A DNA stretch of 64,000 nucleotides from Amycolatopsis jejuensis (GTDB lineage: Bacteria > Actinomycetota > Actinomycetes > Mycobacteriales > Pseudonocardiaceae). Below the pieces are notes generated by a model. That model was not told where the DNA came from. It did not search any database and was given only the letters and a program-made list of their open reading frames with translations. Positions 1 to 10,398 of the stretch are shown one piece after another. Within the stretch, counting starts at the first letter, position 1; the number at the start of each line of letters is the position of its first letter. The DNA is taken from contig NZ_JNYZ01000040.1 in the NCBI RefSeq assembly GCF_000717335.1, forward strand, positions 18,726 through 82,725, given 5' to 3'. A program made the position numbers and the translations under genes.

Positions 1-729
1 GTCAAGGAGCCGGTGCCGGTGTTCCCGACCTGTCACTACGTGATGGGCGGCATCCCCACCAACATCCACGGGGAAGCGCTGCGCGACAACGAGCACGTCA
101 TCCCGGGCCTGTACGCCGCGGGTGAGGTCGCGTGCGTGTCGGTGCACGGGTCGAACCGGCTGGGCACGAACTCGCTGCTGGACATCAACGTGTTCGGCCG
201 CCGCGCGGGCATCGCCGCCGCGGAGTACGCGCTGGCGCACGAGCACGTCGAACTGCCGGAGGACCCGACCACGCTGGTCGAGGAGCAGCTGGCCGGTCTG
301 CTGTCGGAGCACGGTGACGAGCGCGTCGCCGACATCCGCAAGGAAATGCAGCAGACGATGGACTCGCACGCGTCGGTGTACCGCACCGAGGACACGCTCA
401 AGCAGGCGCTCACCGACATCCAGGCGCTGAAGGAGCGGTACCAGCGGATCACCGTGGCGGACAAGGGCAAACGGTACAACACCGACCTGCTCGAGGCCGT
501 CGAGCTCGGCTTCCTGCTGGAGCTGGCCGAGGTTCTGGTGGTCGGCGCGATCGCGCGCAAGGAGTCCCGCGGCGGGCACGCACGCGAGGACTACCCGAAC
601 CGCGACGACACGAACTTCATGCGGCACACCATGGCCTACAAGCAGGGTTCTGGTCTGTCGACCGACATCCGGCTCGACTACAAGCCGGTCACCTTCACCC
701 GCTACGAACCGATGGAGCGGAAGTACTGA
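1..729 (+). CDS. sdhA: Succinate dehydrogenase flavoprotein subunit, C-terminal part (5' end outside window)
   Basis: This is the last 242 residues of the FAD subunit that oxidises succinate to fumarate in complex II. The reading frame is open from base 1, so the gene begins upstream. The segment carries the conserved family block CHYVMGGIPTN (substrate-side His and capping region), then GLYAAGE and HGSNRLGTNSLLD, which contact FAD and the substrate, followed by the helical C-terminal domain ending in RYEPMERKY. Its stop codon overlaps the sdhB start by one base (TGATG), which indicates translational coupling in a classical sdh operon. Confidence 0.97.
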   Translation, partial: VKEPVPVFPTCHYVMGGIPTNIHGEALRDNEHVIPGLYAAGEVACVSVHGSNRLGTNSLLDINVFGRRAGIAAAEYALAHEHVELPEDPTTLVEEQLAGLLSEHGDERVADIRKEMQQTMDSHASVYRTEDTLKQALTDIQALKERYQRITVADKGKRYNTDLLEAVELGFLLELAEVLVVGAIARKESRGGHAREDYPNRDDTNFMRHTMAYKQGSGLSTDIRLDYKPVTFTRYEPMERKY

Positions 730-1502
730 TGACGACGGCCACCCCCGAGGCGCCTTCCTCCACGGCGTCCGACGAGCACACGCCGATCCAGGTCACGCTG
801 AAGATCCTGCGGTTCAACCCGGAGGTCGACCAGGAACCGCACTGGGAGACCTACGACGTCCCGGCGCAGCCGACGGACCGGGTACTGAACCTGCTGTTCT
901 ACGTCAAGGACTACCTCGACGGCACCTTCGCGTTCCGCCGCTCGTGCGCGCACGGCGTGTGCGGGTCGGATGCCATGCAGATCAACGGGATCAACCGGTT
1001 GGCCTGCAAGGTGCTGCTGAAGGATCTTTTGGAGAAGAGCGGCAAGAAGACCGAGATCACGATCGCCCCGATCAAGGGCCTGACGACGTTGAAGGACCTC
1101 TACGTCGACATGGACCCGTTCTTCGAGGCGTTCCGGGCAATCAAGCCGTACCTGATCACGTACGGCAACGAGCCGACGCGCGAGCGGATCCAGTCACAGG
1201 CCGACCGCGACCGCTTCGACGACACGACGAAGTGCATCCTGTGCGCCTGCTGCACGTCCTCGTGCCCGGTGTACTGGAACGACGGCTCGTACTTCGGCCC
1301 GGCGGCAATCGTCAACGCGCACCGCTTCATCTTCGACTCACGCGACGACGGAGCCGAGGAACGCCTGGACATCCTGAACGACAGCGAGGGAGTGTGGCGC
1401 TGCCGCACGACCTTCAACTGCACCGACGCGTGCCCCCGGGGAATCCAGGTGACGAAGGCGATCCAGGAAGTGAAGCGGGCCCTGCTTTTCAAGCGGGTCT
1501 GA
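729..1502 (+). CDS. sdhB: Succinate dehydrogenase iron-sulfur subunit
   Basis: The 257-residue electron-transfer subunit of complex II passes electrons from FAD to quinone through three Fe-S clusters. All three ligand sets are visible. The N-terminal [2Fe-2S] motif SCAHGVCGSD...LAC has Asp in the third ligand position, as in E. coli SdhB. The [4Fe-4S] motif is CILCACCTSSCP, and the [3Fe-4S] motif is CRTTFNCTDACP. Length is normal. The ATG overlaps the sdhA stop. The gene is the last of the operon and is followed by a strong terminator. Confidence 0.98.
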   Translation: MTTATPEAPSSTASDEHTPIQVTLKILRFNPEVDQEPHWETYDVPAQPTDRVLNLLFYVKDYLDGTFAFRRSCAHGVCGSDAMQINGINRLACKVLLKDLLEKSGKKTEITIAPIKGLTTLKDLYVDMDPFFEAFRAIKPYLITYGNEPTRERIQSQADRDRFDDTTKCILCACCTSSCPVYWNDGSYFGPAAIVNAHRFIFDSRDDGAEERLDILNDSEGVWRCRTTFNCTDACPRGIQVTKAIQEVKRALLFKRV

Positions 1503-1512
1503 TCTTTCTTAC

Positions 1513-1557
1513 CGAAAAGCGGTCCTCGCCCTCAGTCCGGGCGAGGACCGCTTTTCG
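1513..1557. terminator. Bidirectional intrinsic terminator between sdhB and the subtilase gene
   Basis: A perfect 18-bp inverted repeat (1513-1530 with 1540-1557) encloses a 9-base loop. The outer end of the stem is AAAA/TTTT, so it can act from either side. It lies between the convergent ends of sdhB and the subtilase gene. Confidence 0.9.
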
Positions 1558-1565
1558 TTGCTGCG

Positions 1566-2945
1566 TCAGTGAACCGCGTCGAGGGCGTCTACCAGCCCGT
1601 GTCCGTAATACGAGTTGTTCTGCTTCGGCCCCACACACGCGCTGGCGTCGCATGAGATCGGGTCCGCCTGTGCGGTCAGCAATGCCGTCAATGCCTGCGG
1701 CGGCGCATTACGGTGCTTCGACGCCAGCAACGCCGCAACCCCGGCCGCGTGTGGCGACGCCATCGACGTGCCGCACATGGTGCCGTAGCCGCCGTTGAAC
1801 ACCGTCGACAGCGTGCAGCCCTCACCTTGTCCGGACGGCGGCCGCTGGCCGGAATCGCCGCCCGGCGCGGTCACTGTGACGGCACCGTAGTTGGAGTACG
1901 ACGATTTCGTTCCCGCGTAACCGATTGCCGATACCGTCACCACTCCGTCGATGGCTCCGGGCAGGATGCTGCACGTCGAATCGATCCGATGTGGACGGTT
2001 CGGGTCCTTGGTCTGCTTCGTGACGTCGAAGGCGGAGTTACCCGCCGCAGCAACGTTCAGAGTGCCGCGCTGCGTCGAGTACGTCACCGCGCGCCGGACG
2101 GCTTCATACGCGGCCGCGTCGCCGGATTCGTTGCGGCAGTAGAACATTCCCGGGTCGATGTAGTAGCTGTTGTTCGTCACCTGGAAGCCGTGCTGCGCCG
2201 CCCAGACGAACCCGCAGACGGCCGACTCCGGGAAGATGTAGCCGTCGTCGTTCACCACCTTCACCGAAGCCAGCCGCACGCCTGGCGCGATGCCGGTGAA
2301 CCCGCGCGCCGCGTCCTTGCCCGCGATGGTGCCCGCGACGTGCGTGCCGTGGTCGGAGTTCGTCGGCTTCCACGCGGTCGGGTCCGGTGCGCCGGTGATG
2401 CATCCGGTCGACGAACGCGGGTCGACCGCCTTCGCGAGCGCCGGGTGCGCTGGGTCGATGCCGGAGTCCAGCACGCCGACGGTGACCGACCCTGAACCTT
2501 GGTCGATCTTGTTCGCCTCGGGCGCGTGAATGGCCCGCATGTCCCACTGCTGGGCGGACAGGTCGTTGCCGGCCGCGAGGGTCTGCGTCTGCTCGAGCGC
2601 GCCGACGGCCGACCGCATTCCGGACCGGGCGGCGGCCTTGGCGGCGATGTCCTTGCCGCCCGAATACGCCCGCTTCACGCCGATCCGGTCGGCGAAGTCG
2701 GCGTTGCGCGAGCTGGCAACGGCGACTCCGATTTCCGGGTAGTACGCCACTCGGGTACCGCATTTGGCGGCCAGCTCGGTGTCGACCACGCGCTGCGGGT
2801 CACCCGGTTGGTACAGCACGACGTAGCTGTACGGCGTGCTGGTGGTGTCACACGATGGGGTGGCGGCAGCAGCCGGGACCGCGACCACCCCGGCGGTCAC
2901 CCCGGCAACTGCGACCGGCACGAGCAATCGACGTAAACGGGACAT
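1566..2945 (-). CDS. Secreted S8 family serine protease (subtilase)
   Basis: A 459-residue exported endoprotease. A Sec signal peptide (Arg-rich start, hydrophobic core, AAAA cleavage zone near residue 27) is followed by a propeptide-like region and the peptidase S8 domain. The catalytic triad is complete: Asp160 in VGVLDSGID, His199 in DHGTHVAG and Ser394 in GTSMASPHAAG, with the oxyanion Asn303 in AAAGNS. Several Cys residues suggest disulfides in the mature enzyme. There is no C-terminal membrane anchor, so it is probably released rather than being a mycosin. The substrate is unknown. The gene stands alone, convergent with sdhB. Confidence 0.93.
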   Translation of the reverse strand: MSRLRRLLVPVAVAGVTAGVVAVPAAAATPSCDTTSTPYSYVVLYQPGDPQRVVDTELAAKCGTRVAYYPEIGVAVASSRNADFADRIGVKRAYSGGKDIAAKAAARSGMRSAVGALEQTQTLAAGNDLSAQQWDMRAIHAPEANKIDQGSGSVTVGVLDSGIDPAHPALAKAVDPRSSTGCITGAPDPTAWKPTNSDHGTHVAGTIAGKDAARGFTGIAPGVRLASVKVVNDDGYIFPESAVCGFVWAAQHGFQVTNNSYYIDPGMFYCRNESGDAAAYEAVRRAVTYSTQRGTLNVAAAGNSAFDVTKQTKDPNRPHRIDSTCSILPGAIDGVVTVSAIGYAGTKSSYSNYGAVTVTAPGGDSGQRPPSGQGEGCTLSTVFNGGYGTMCGTSMASPHAAGVAALLASKHRNAPPQALTALLTAQADPISCDASACVGPKQNNSYYGHGLVDALDAVH

Positions 2946-3014
2946 TCACCCTCCATGGTCGGTCGTCCGAACCTAGGGCAGCGAGCCCCCGCCGACCAAC
3001 GGACAGTCACCGCA

Positions 3015-3269
3015 TCAGGGGGCAGAACTGCCCGATCGTTCCTTCGCGTTCGCCCGCACGCCACGCCAGCCGAGTACCCCGATGGCGGTGCCGAGCACGA
3101 ACGAGACGACCGTCAGTACCGCGTGTACGACGAAGTATCCGGTGGGCGAACCGTCGGCCGCCCACGACTGATCGCTGGCCCACAGATTCTTCGCAAACGT
3201 GATCCAGATGATCCAGGACCAGATGCCGAAACCGAACAGGAAGAAGGCGATACCCCGCGTAATGCGCAT
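3015..3269 (-). CDS. SCO4848-type small membrane protein
   Basis: An 84-residue protein with two predicted transmembrane segments, one at about residues 5-27 (FFLFGFGIWSWIIWITF) and one at about 45-68. A charged C-terminus follows. It matches the actinobacterial SCO4848 family of unknown function, which is usually next to a D-alanyl-D-alanine carboxypeptidase and near sdhAB, exactly the setting here. The ATG at 3269 was chosen because the longer upstream frame has no membrane or family signature and runs antisense through the carboxypeptidase. It is divergent from that gene with a 42-base gap, so they may share a promoter region. Confidence 0.82.
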   Translation of the reverse strand: MRITRGIAFFLFGFGIWSWIIWITFAKNLWASDQSWAADGSPTGYFVVHAVLTVVSFVLGTAIGVLGWRGVRANAKERSGSSAP

Positions 3270-3311
3270 GTCCCGAGTATGCAACCAGGCACTCGGCGCT
3301 AGATTGCTCGG

Positions 3312-4532
3312 GTGCACACCGCTTTCGCCCGGTCGCTGCGAGCACTCGCCGCGACCCTCACCGCTGCTCTGCTCGCCCTCGGTGCACCGCTCGTCCTCGC
3401 CGCTCCGGCGCAGGCCCAGCAGTGCACCGAACACGCCGTGCCACCGGCTCCGGTGGACACGTCGGAGAAGCCGAAGCCAGGGCAAGCGGTCCCGGCGCCG
3501 TTGCCCGTCCCGCCCCAGCCGGTCGGCGGCGAGCGGCTCGGCAGCTGCGGGCTCGTCCTCCCGCCGGGCGCGCCGACGCCGCCCGAGGGCGACACCGCGG
3601 CGTCGTGGGTGGTGCAGGACCTCGACAGCGGCGCGGTCGTCGCGGCGAAGGACCCGCACGCGCGGGAGCGGCCGGCGTCGCTCATCAAGACGCTGCTGGC
3701 GCTCGTGGTCACCACCGAGCTGAAGCCGGACCAGGTCATCGTGCCCACCAAGGAGGACGCCGAGCAGGAGTGCACCTGCGTCGGCATCGCCGCGGGCGGG
3801 CACTACACGGTGGAGCAGCTGCTGCACGGCCTGCTGATGCATTCGGGCAACGACGTCGCGCATGCCTTCGCAACGGCCCTTGGCGGCGTCGACACCGCGC
3901 TCGGCAAGATGAACGCGCTCGCCGCCCGCATCGGCGCCACTGACACGCGCGCCGCGACGCCGTCGGGTCTGGACGGCCCGGGCATGTCGACCTCGGCGTA
4001 CGACCTCAGCGTCGTTTTCCACTACGCGATGAAGCAGCCGAAGTTCGCGCAGGCGGTGTCGACCAAGGCGTACACGATCCCGTCGGTCGACGGGAAACCG
4101 CCGATCACGGTGTACAACGACAACAAGCTGCTCGGCGTCTACCCCGGATTCCTCGGCGGGAAAACGGGTTTCACGGACGACGCGCGGCACACGTACGTCG
4201 GCGGCGCCGAGCGCGACGGCCACCGCCTCGCCGTGGTGATGATGCGTGCCGAACAACGCCCGGTCCGCGTGGTCGACCAGGCGGCGAAGCTGCTCGACTA
4301 CGGTTTCGCGCTCGAGAAGTCCGGCGCGCAGCCGGTGGGGCGCATTGCGTACCAGCCGCTGGCCACCTCGTCGCCGGTCGACCGGCACGTGGCGCCAGTG
4401 GGCGCGGCGTCGTCGGCGTCCGAGCAGAAGGCGGACGCGTTCGGCACCACCGGCTGGGTGCTGACCGTGGTGGTGCTGGTGATCATCGTGGCCGGGTTCG
4501 TGATCGGGTACCAGCGGAAGCGGGCCAGGTAG
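3312..4532 (+). CDS. D-alanyl-D-alanine carboxypeptidase (S11, low-mass PBP)
   Basis: A 406-residue penicillin-binding protein that trims the terminal D-Ala from peptidoglycan stem peptides. A signal peptide (about residues 1-36) is followed by a Pro-rich spacer. The three active-site motifs of family S11 follow: S123-L-I-K126, S178-G-N180 and K284-T-G. The C-terminus has a single transmembrane helix (about 377-399) followed by KRKRAR, so the enzyme is anchored with its catalytic domain outside. The GTG start gives a normal signal peptide. The stop is one base from the convergent YihY gene. Confidence 0.95.
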   Translation: MHTAFARSLRALAATLTAALLALGAPLVLAAPAQAQQCTEHAVPPAPVDTSEKPKPGQAVPAPLPVPPQPVGGERLGSCGLVLPPGAPTPPEGDTAASWVVQDLDSGAVVAAKDPHARERPASLIKTLLALVVTTELKPDQVIVPTKEDAEQECTCVGIAAGGHYTVEQLLHGLLMHSGNDVAHAFATALGGVDTALGKMNALAARIGATDTRAATPSGLDGPGMSTSAYDLSVVFHYAMKQPKFAQAVSTKAYTIPSVDGKPPITVYNDNKLLGVYPGFLGGKTGFTDDARHTYVGGAERDGHRLAVVMMRAEQRPVRVVDQAAKLLDYGFALEKSGAQPVGRIAYQPLATSSPVDRHVAPVGAASSASEQKADAFGTTGWVLTVVVLVIIVAGFVIGYQRKRAR

Positions 4533-4533
4533 G

Positions 4534-5538
4534 TCAGCCCTTCCGTCGCCCGAACCAGCCCAGCAGCGCACCCGCGCTGAACGCTCCCGCCGCGGCGCCG
4601 AGCCCGAGACCACGCTGCACCGTCACGCGTGGTTCCAGCAGCACCGGCGCAGGCGGACGGATCACGCGTTTCTGGTTCTCGCGCGCGGTGGCCGTCCAGG
4701 CGGTGACGAGCAGCAGGAACCGGGACACGAGGTTCGCGAACACGAGCAACCCGATCACCGGCCCGAAAAGCGCGGCCGACGGGGATTTCGTGACGCTCCC
4801 CAGGTACACGGTCGCCACCTGCTGCAGCACCACGAACCCGATCGCGGCAAAGATCGCGCCCTTGACCGCACTGCGCATTGCGACGTGCTCACGCGGCAGA
4901 CGGGCGATCACCCACAGGAACACCAGCGCGTTGGCGAGCAGGCTGAGCAGGATGGTCGCGACGCGCAGCAGGAAGACCGCCCACGCCTGGTCCGCCAGCC
5001 CGACCAGCTCCAGCAGGAAGCTGCCGACCCCACTGCCCGCGGCGGTGATCGCGAACGACACGACCAGCGCGATCCCGAGCCCGATCAGGGACAGCAGGTC
5101 CTTGAGGGTCCGGCCGGCGAACGGTTCCGCCTTCTTTTCCTGCCCCCACTGCGCGGTGAGCGCGTCGCGGAGGTTCGCCATCCAGCCGATGCCCGAGTAG
5201 AGCGCCAGCAGCAGGCCGAAAACCCCGATACCGCTGCCGGATTTCAGGGCGGCGTTGGTGATCTGCTGGACGAGCCCGCGCAGCCCCGCGGGGACGGAGC
5301 TGTTGATGCCGTTGGTGAGCTGGTCGATCACCGTCTGGTTGTCGCCGAGCACCATGCCGACGATCGCGAACGCCACCATGAAGATCGGGAACACCGACAG
5401 CACGCTGAAGTACGTGATCGCCGCGGCGTAGTGGTTGCCGTAGTTCTCGGTGAACGATTCGTTGGCGCGGACCAGGTGATCCAGCCACGGGTACTTGCGC
5501 CGCAGCCGGGGCAGCAGCTTATCTTTTTCTTTCGCCAC
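4534..5538 (-). CDS. YihY/virulence factor BrkB family membrane protein
   Basis: A 334-residue integral membrane protein with about six hydrophobic helices. It has the conserved family beginning (NYGNHYAAAITYFSVLSVFPIFMV in pieces: short cytoplasmic start, then the polar-hydrophobic signature near residues 33-60) and a C-terminal helix followed by GRRKG. YihY/BrkB proteins were once called RNase BN, but that assignment is not supported. The function is unknown, possibly transport or envelope related. It has its own ATG and stands between the carboxypeptidase and trpS, and probably forms a short transcription unit below trpS (45-bp gap). Confidence 0.92.
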   Translation of the reverse strand: MAKEKDKLLPRLRRKYPWLDHLVRANESFTENYGNHYAAAITYFSVLSVFPIFMVAFAIVGMVLGDNQTVIDQLTNGINSSVPAGLRGLVQQITNAALKSGSGIGVFGLLLALYSGIGWMANLRDALTAQWGQEKKAEPFAGRTLKDLLSLIGLGIALVVSFAITAAGSGVGSFLLELVGLADQAWAVFLLRVATILLSLLANALVFLWVIARLPREHVAMRSAVKGAIFAAIGFVVLQQVATVYLGSVTKSPSAALFGPVIGLLVFANLVSRFLLLVTAWTATARENQKRVIRPPAPVLLEPRVTVQRGLGLGAAAGAFSAGALLGWFGRRKG

Positions 5539-5583
5539 CGGGAAACGCTAACCACGGTGGGTGAAGGCCGCAACGCGAGCGGT

Positions 5584-7157
<1,574 letters not shown>

Positions 7158-7487
7158 TCAGGGCAGCCGAAGGGGTTCCAGCGGGCGGGTGGGCTCGTCG
7201 GTCTCAGGTTCGGCAGCCCGGATGACCGCCGCGGCGCGGGTCCTTGCCTTGCGGCGCTGTCGCAGCACCCCGAGTGTCATGCCGACGATGCCGAACGCCA
7301 CCGCCACCAGCCCGACCGGCCCGAGCATCCCGAAACCGGCCGACGTGGTCTCCGCCCGCGCGACGCCGTCGTCCGCGAAAGCTGCCGTGGCCGTTCCTGC
7401 GGACGTGACCAGGACCGTCAGCAGTATCGCCAGGACCCGGCCGCCAGCTCGCCCTGCCCCCGATCGGGTGACACCTGAGTGCCCCAT
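7158..7487 (-). CDS. Hypothetical small membrane/exported protein
   Basis: A 109-residue protein starting at the internal ATG (MGHSGVTRSG). It has a signal-peptide-like segment (VLAILLTVLVTSAGTATAAFA) cut before ADDGVA. A second hydrophobic helix follows (GPVGLVAVAFGIVGMTLGVL), then a basic stretch (RQRRKARTR) and a charged tail. The layout suggests a small exported protein held by one C-terminal helix. I recognise no family. An 18-residue longer version from 7541 is possible but adds only Arg/Pro-rich sequence. It is an isolated gene between repeat-rich intergenic regions. Confidence 0.55.
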   Translation of the reverse strand: MGHSGVTRSGAGRAGGRVLAILLTVLVTSAGTATAAFADDGVARAETTSAGFGMLGPVGLVAVAFGIVGMTLGVLRQRRKARTRAAAVIRAAEPETDEPTRPLEPLRLP

Positions 7488-8774
7488 CGGACGACGAACG
7501 GGCAGCGCGGACCGTGTCACGAACCGGCCTGGGTTGCGCACCGGAGTGCCTCCCGCGAAGTGACTGTTCCTGGCGAGCGTCTCACCCGTACGGATGAGTT
7601 CTCGACGTGCTACTGGTCAAAAAACTACCGAGCGTGTCAAGACCTGTCGGATCTGATCAACTCGGGCGCCGAGACTAGCGCCCACCCGGGGAGTAATCGT
7701 GGGCGCCCCCGGGGTCTGGACGTCGTCCGTGGTCAGCGCTCTGCAGCCGTCGCGAAACCACGCACAGTGGCCTGCCTCCCGGCGACAACCGGTCGCGATC
7801 CCCCTTGCGAACCAACGCGAACTACTCTCCGCGGGTCATTCACCAACCAGGCGAACCGTGCAGGCCGCAGCCGCAATCGAACCCCGCGCGACCCGCCGAG
7901 TGGCGTACCCCACACCTGCGAAAAGGGTCGACCTCACCACGGCCCCACCGCCCGAACCCCGCACCGGGGACGAGCAGACCAAGACCGCACCGATCAGATT
8001 GCGCCGATCGAAGCAGCGCCGGTCGAAGCCGCGCCGATCAGGGCCGCGCCGATCGAGGCGCGGACACTGAGACCGCGGATACCCAGGCGGCGGAGACCTT
8101 GCGCAGCTCTGACCGCGCCAATGAGGGCCACGCCGATCAAGGCAGCAGATCGAGATCGCAGCCGAGCCGCCCCAACCCGGGCACGAGCAAGATCGACGCC
8201 GGTCCAACGCGGGCACGAGCAAGCTCCACACCGTCCCAACGCGGGCACACGCACGCACCGCACCGGCCCAACGCGGCGAATGCAGGCTCGCACTGGCCCA
8301 ACGCGGCGAATGCAGGTTTCCACTCCGGCCCAACTCGGCACACGCAGGCTTCACACCGGCCCAACCCGGCACAACGCAAGCTCCACACCGTCCCAACGCG
8401 GGCACACGCACGCACCGCACCGGCTCAATGCGACACGTGCGGGCTCCGCACCAGCCCAACTCGGCCCGACGCGGCGCACGCAGGTGGCACAACGCAAGCA
8501 CCGCACATCCCAACCCGGCGCACGCAGGTTTCCGCACCGGCCCAACTCGGCACACGCACGCAGGTTTCCGCACCAGCCCAACGCGGCACACGCAAGCACC
8601 GCACCGTCCCCAACGCACGGCGCGCAGGACGACACCGCAAGGTCACCGTGGCCCGATGAGGTCGGCGTAGGCACGCCATCCCAACTCCGACCGACCACCC
8701 AACCACGCCACCCCAACGCCGATCCAGCAAAGAAGCCGACCCCCGCGAGGGGGGGACCCTCAGCGAGAAAAGCT
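7488..8774. other. Long intergenic region dominated by repeats
   Basis: About 1.3 kb without a believable gene. All reading frames stay open because of GC content. The translations are Arg/Pro/Thr or Cys/Gly-rich with no domain, and no frame is preserved by the repeats. A short-period repeat of the GCGCCGATC type occurs at about 7995-8062, and a larger 32-bp array follows (listed separately). Confidence 0.6.
8204..8640. repeat. Degenerate ~32-bp tandem repeat array
   Basis: About a dozen imperfect units built around CCCAAC-CGGC ... GCACACGCA. The CCCAAC anchors begin at 8235, 8267, 8297, 8329, 8360, 8392, (8424), 8455, 8509, 8541, 8577 and 8609. Spacing is mostly 30-32 bases, with one interval of 54 and one of 36. 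The unit length is not a multiple of three, so it does not preserve a reading frame. There are no unique spacers, so it is not CRISPR. Confidence 0.8.
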
Positions 8775-9581
8775 TCAGCGAGGAAACGGCACGTCATACG
8801 AAGCAGTCACCGGCGCATGATCCGACCACCTCTCGGCATACGTCTCTGCCCGTTCGACCACCACCGACGTCACCTTTTCCGCCAACCCCGGCGTCGCCAG
8901 CTGGCAGTCGATGCGCCAGCCTGAGTCGTTGTCGAATGCCTTTCCCCGGTACGACCACCACGTGTACGGGCCTGGGCCTTCCGCATCCAGACGGCGCTGG
9001 ACGTCCGCGTACCCTGCCTCGTAGACGCGGCCCAGCCACTCCCGTTCCTCCGGAAGGAAGCCCGAGTTCTTCTGGTTTCCGCGCCAGTTCTTGAGGTCCA
9101 CGGTGTCGTACGCGATATTCCAGTCGCCCACCACGACGACTTCCCGGCCCTCCGCAGCCGCCTTCGCGCGCAGTTCCACCAGGTACGGCAGGAACGCCGC
9201 CATGAAGCGTTCCTTCTCCTCCTGCCGTTCGGTGCCGACGTCGCCGCTCGGCAGGTACAGGCTCGCCACCACCACCCCGGGCAGGTGCATTTCCAGGTAC
9301 CGTCCGCTGCCCTCGAACTCGGGCTCGCCGAAGCCGACCCGTATCTCGTCCGGCTCGATGCGGCTGTACAGCGCCACCCCGTTGCGCCCCTTGACCGACG
9401 ACGGCGCGTGTGCGGCGAACCAGCCCTCCGGTTCGATCACCGAGGCCGGCAGCTGCGCGGCTTCGGCCCGCACCTCCTGGCACGCGACGACATCGGCCTT
9501 CGTGGTGGCGAGCCACTCGACGAAGCCCTTCTTGACGGCAGCCCGCAGGCCGTTGACGTTGACAGTCGAAACGATCAGCAC
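8775..9581 (-). CDS. xthA: Exodeoxyribonuclease III
   Basis: A 268-residue AP endonuclease/3'-5' exonuclease of base excision repair. The EEP-fold motifs are present: TVNVNGLRAAVKKG at the N-terminus, the metal-binding Glu in ACQEVRAEAAQLP, the catalytic Asp/Asn in VVGDWNIAYDT, DCQLAT, and the C-terminal SDHAPV with the catalytic His. I prefer the GTG at 9581, which begins directly at LIVSTVNVNG as in relatives. The longer frame uses a TTG at 9611 with no ribosome-binding site. The gene is monocistronic, with repeat DNA downstream. Confidence 0.93.
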   Translation of the reverse strand: MLIVSTVNVNGLRAAVKKGFVEWLATTKADVVACQEVRAEAAQLPASVIEPEGWFAAHAPSSVKGRNGVALYSRIEPDEIRVGFGEPEFEGSGRYLEMHLPGVVVASLYLPSGDVGTERQEEKERFMAAFLPYLVELRAKAAAEGREVVVVGDWNIAYDTVDLKNWRGNQKNSGFLPEEREWLGRVYEAGYADVQRRLDAEGPGPYTWWSYRGKAFDNDSGWRIDCQLATPGLAEKVTSVVVERAETYAERWSDHAPVTASYDVPFPR

Positions 9582-9640
9582 CCCGCGCACGCTACCCGCC
9601 GGGTCCGACAATTTTCCGCGCGAGCCACCGTCGGCAGGTC

Positions 9641-9676
9641 AGACGCGAACCACCGGGCAGACGCGAACCACCGGGC
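9641..9676. repeat. Perfect 18-bp tandem duplication
   Basis: Two exact adjacent copies (9641-9658 and 9659-9676) lie between the divergent xthA and hydrolase genes, 11 bases before the hydrolase ATG. They may affect spacing of promoter or ribosome-binding elements. Confidence 0.85.
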
Positions 9677-9687
9677 AGAATGGCCGA

Positions 9688-10398
9688 ATGCCCCGCCTGA
9701 CAGTTCTCGGCAGCTGCGGTGCCTGGCCGGAAGCCGGGCGCGCGTGTGCCGGATTCCTCGTGTCCCACCAGGGTTTCCACCTCGTCCTCGACCTCGGCTA
9801 CGGGGCCGCGGCCAGGCTCTTCCGGCACGTCACCGCGGAGCGGGTCGACGCGGTCGTCGTCACCCATGAGCATCCCGACCACCTCGCCGACGTCAGCGCA
9901 CTCGGCCGCGCCCGCTACTACTCGACCGACCGCAAACTCCCGCTCCACTGCACCCCGGGCACCACCACCCGGCTCGCCGCGATGGAACCCCACCCGGACC
10001 CGGTGGAGATCTTCGACATCCACGACCTCGGCAGCAAAACCGAGCTCGGCCCGTTCCGCCTCACCACCACCCCGCTGCCGCATTACGTGCCCAACCACGG
10101 AATCCGGCTGACCGCCCCCGAATTCACCCTCGTCTACACCGGCGACACCGGGCCCGCCCCGCAGCTCACCGTGCTGGCCCGCGACGCCGACCTCCTCATC
10201 TGCGAAGCCACCCTGCAGGGCGAACCACCGGACCCGCTACCTCATGACCGCCACCGAAGCAGGCCGTCGCGCCCGGGAAGCAAAACCCTCCTGCTCACCC
10301 ACTTCTGGCCGGGCTCCGATCGCGCCGTCTCGGTCGCCGAAGCGCGCAACGCATTCGACGGCGAAGTGCTTGCCACGGAAGAAGAACTCACCTGGTGA
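9688..10398 (+). CDS. MBL-fold metallo-hydrolase (RNase Z-like), with an internal out-of-frame segment
   Basis: A 236-residue metallo-beta-lactamase-fold protein starting MPRLTVLGSCGAWP. The metal-binding motif THEHPDHL, the later LPHYVPNHG His and YTGDTGP Asp are intact, and the C-terminus has the final His in LLTHFWPGSD. The family is close to actinobacterial RNase Z-like hydrolases, whose substrate is mostly unknown. Oddity: after CEATLQGEPPD (about 10,232) the frame reads an Arg/Pro stretch. The next frame (+1) encodes the expected RYLMTATEAGRRAREA up to about 10,280, where the main frame resumes with KTLLLTHF. This looks like two compensating indels. The C-terminus is convergent with and abutting the SH3 gene. 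Confidence 0.85.
   Translation: MPRLTVLGSCGAWPEAGRACAGFLVSHQGFHLVLDLGYGAAARLFRHVTAERVDAVVVTHEHPDHLADVSALGRARYYSTDRKLPLHCTPGTTTRLAAMEPHPDPVEIFDIHDLGSKTELGPFRLTTTPLPHYVPNHGIRLTAPEFTLVYTGDTGPAPQLTVLARDADLLICEATLQGEPPDPLPHDRHRSRPSRPGSKTLLLTHFWPGSDRAVSVAEARNAFDGEVLATEEELTW

Noticed and set aside
8204..8640. CRISPR-like array because of regular ~32-base repeats
   Set aside because: Repeats are directly adjacent and degenerate, there are no unique spacers of constant length, and no cas genes are nearby.
7479..8924. A 481-codon plus-strand open frame across the repeat region
   Set aside because: It consists of Arg/Pro/Thr/His-rich repeat translation with a period that is not a multiple of three, overlaps xthA antisense, and has no domain.
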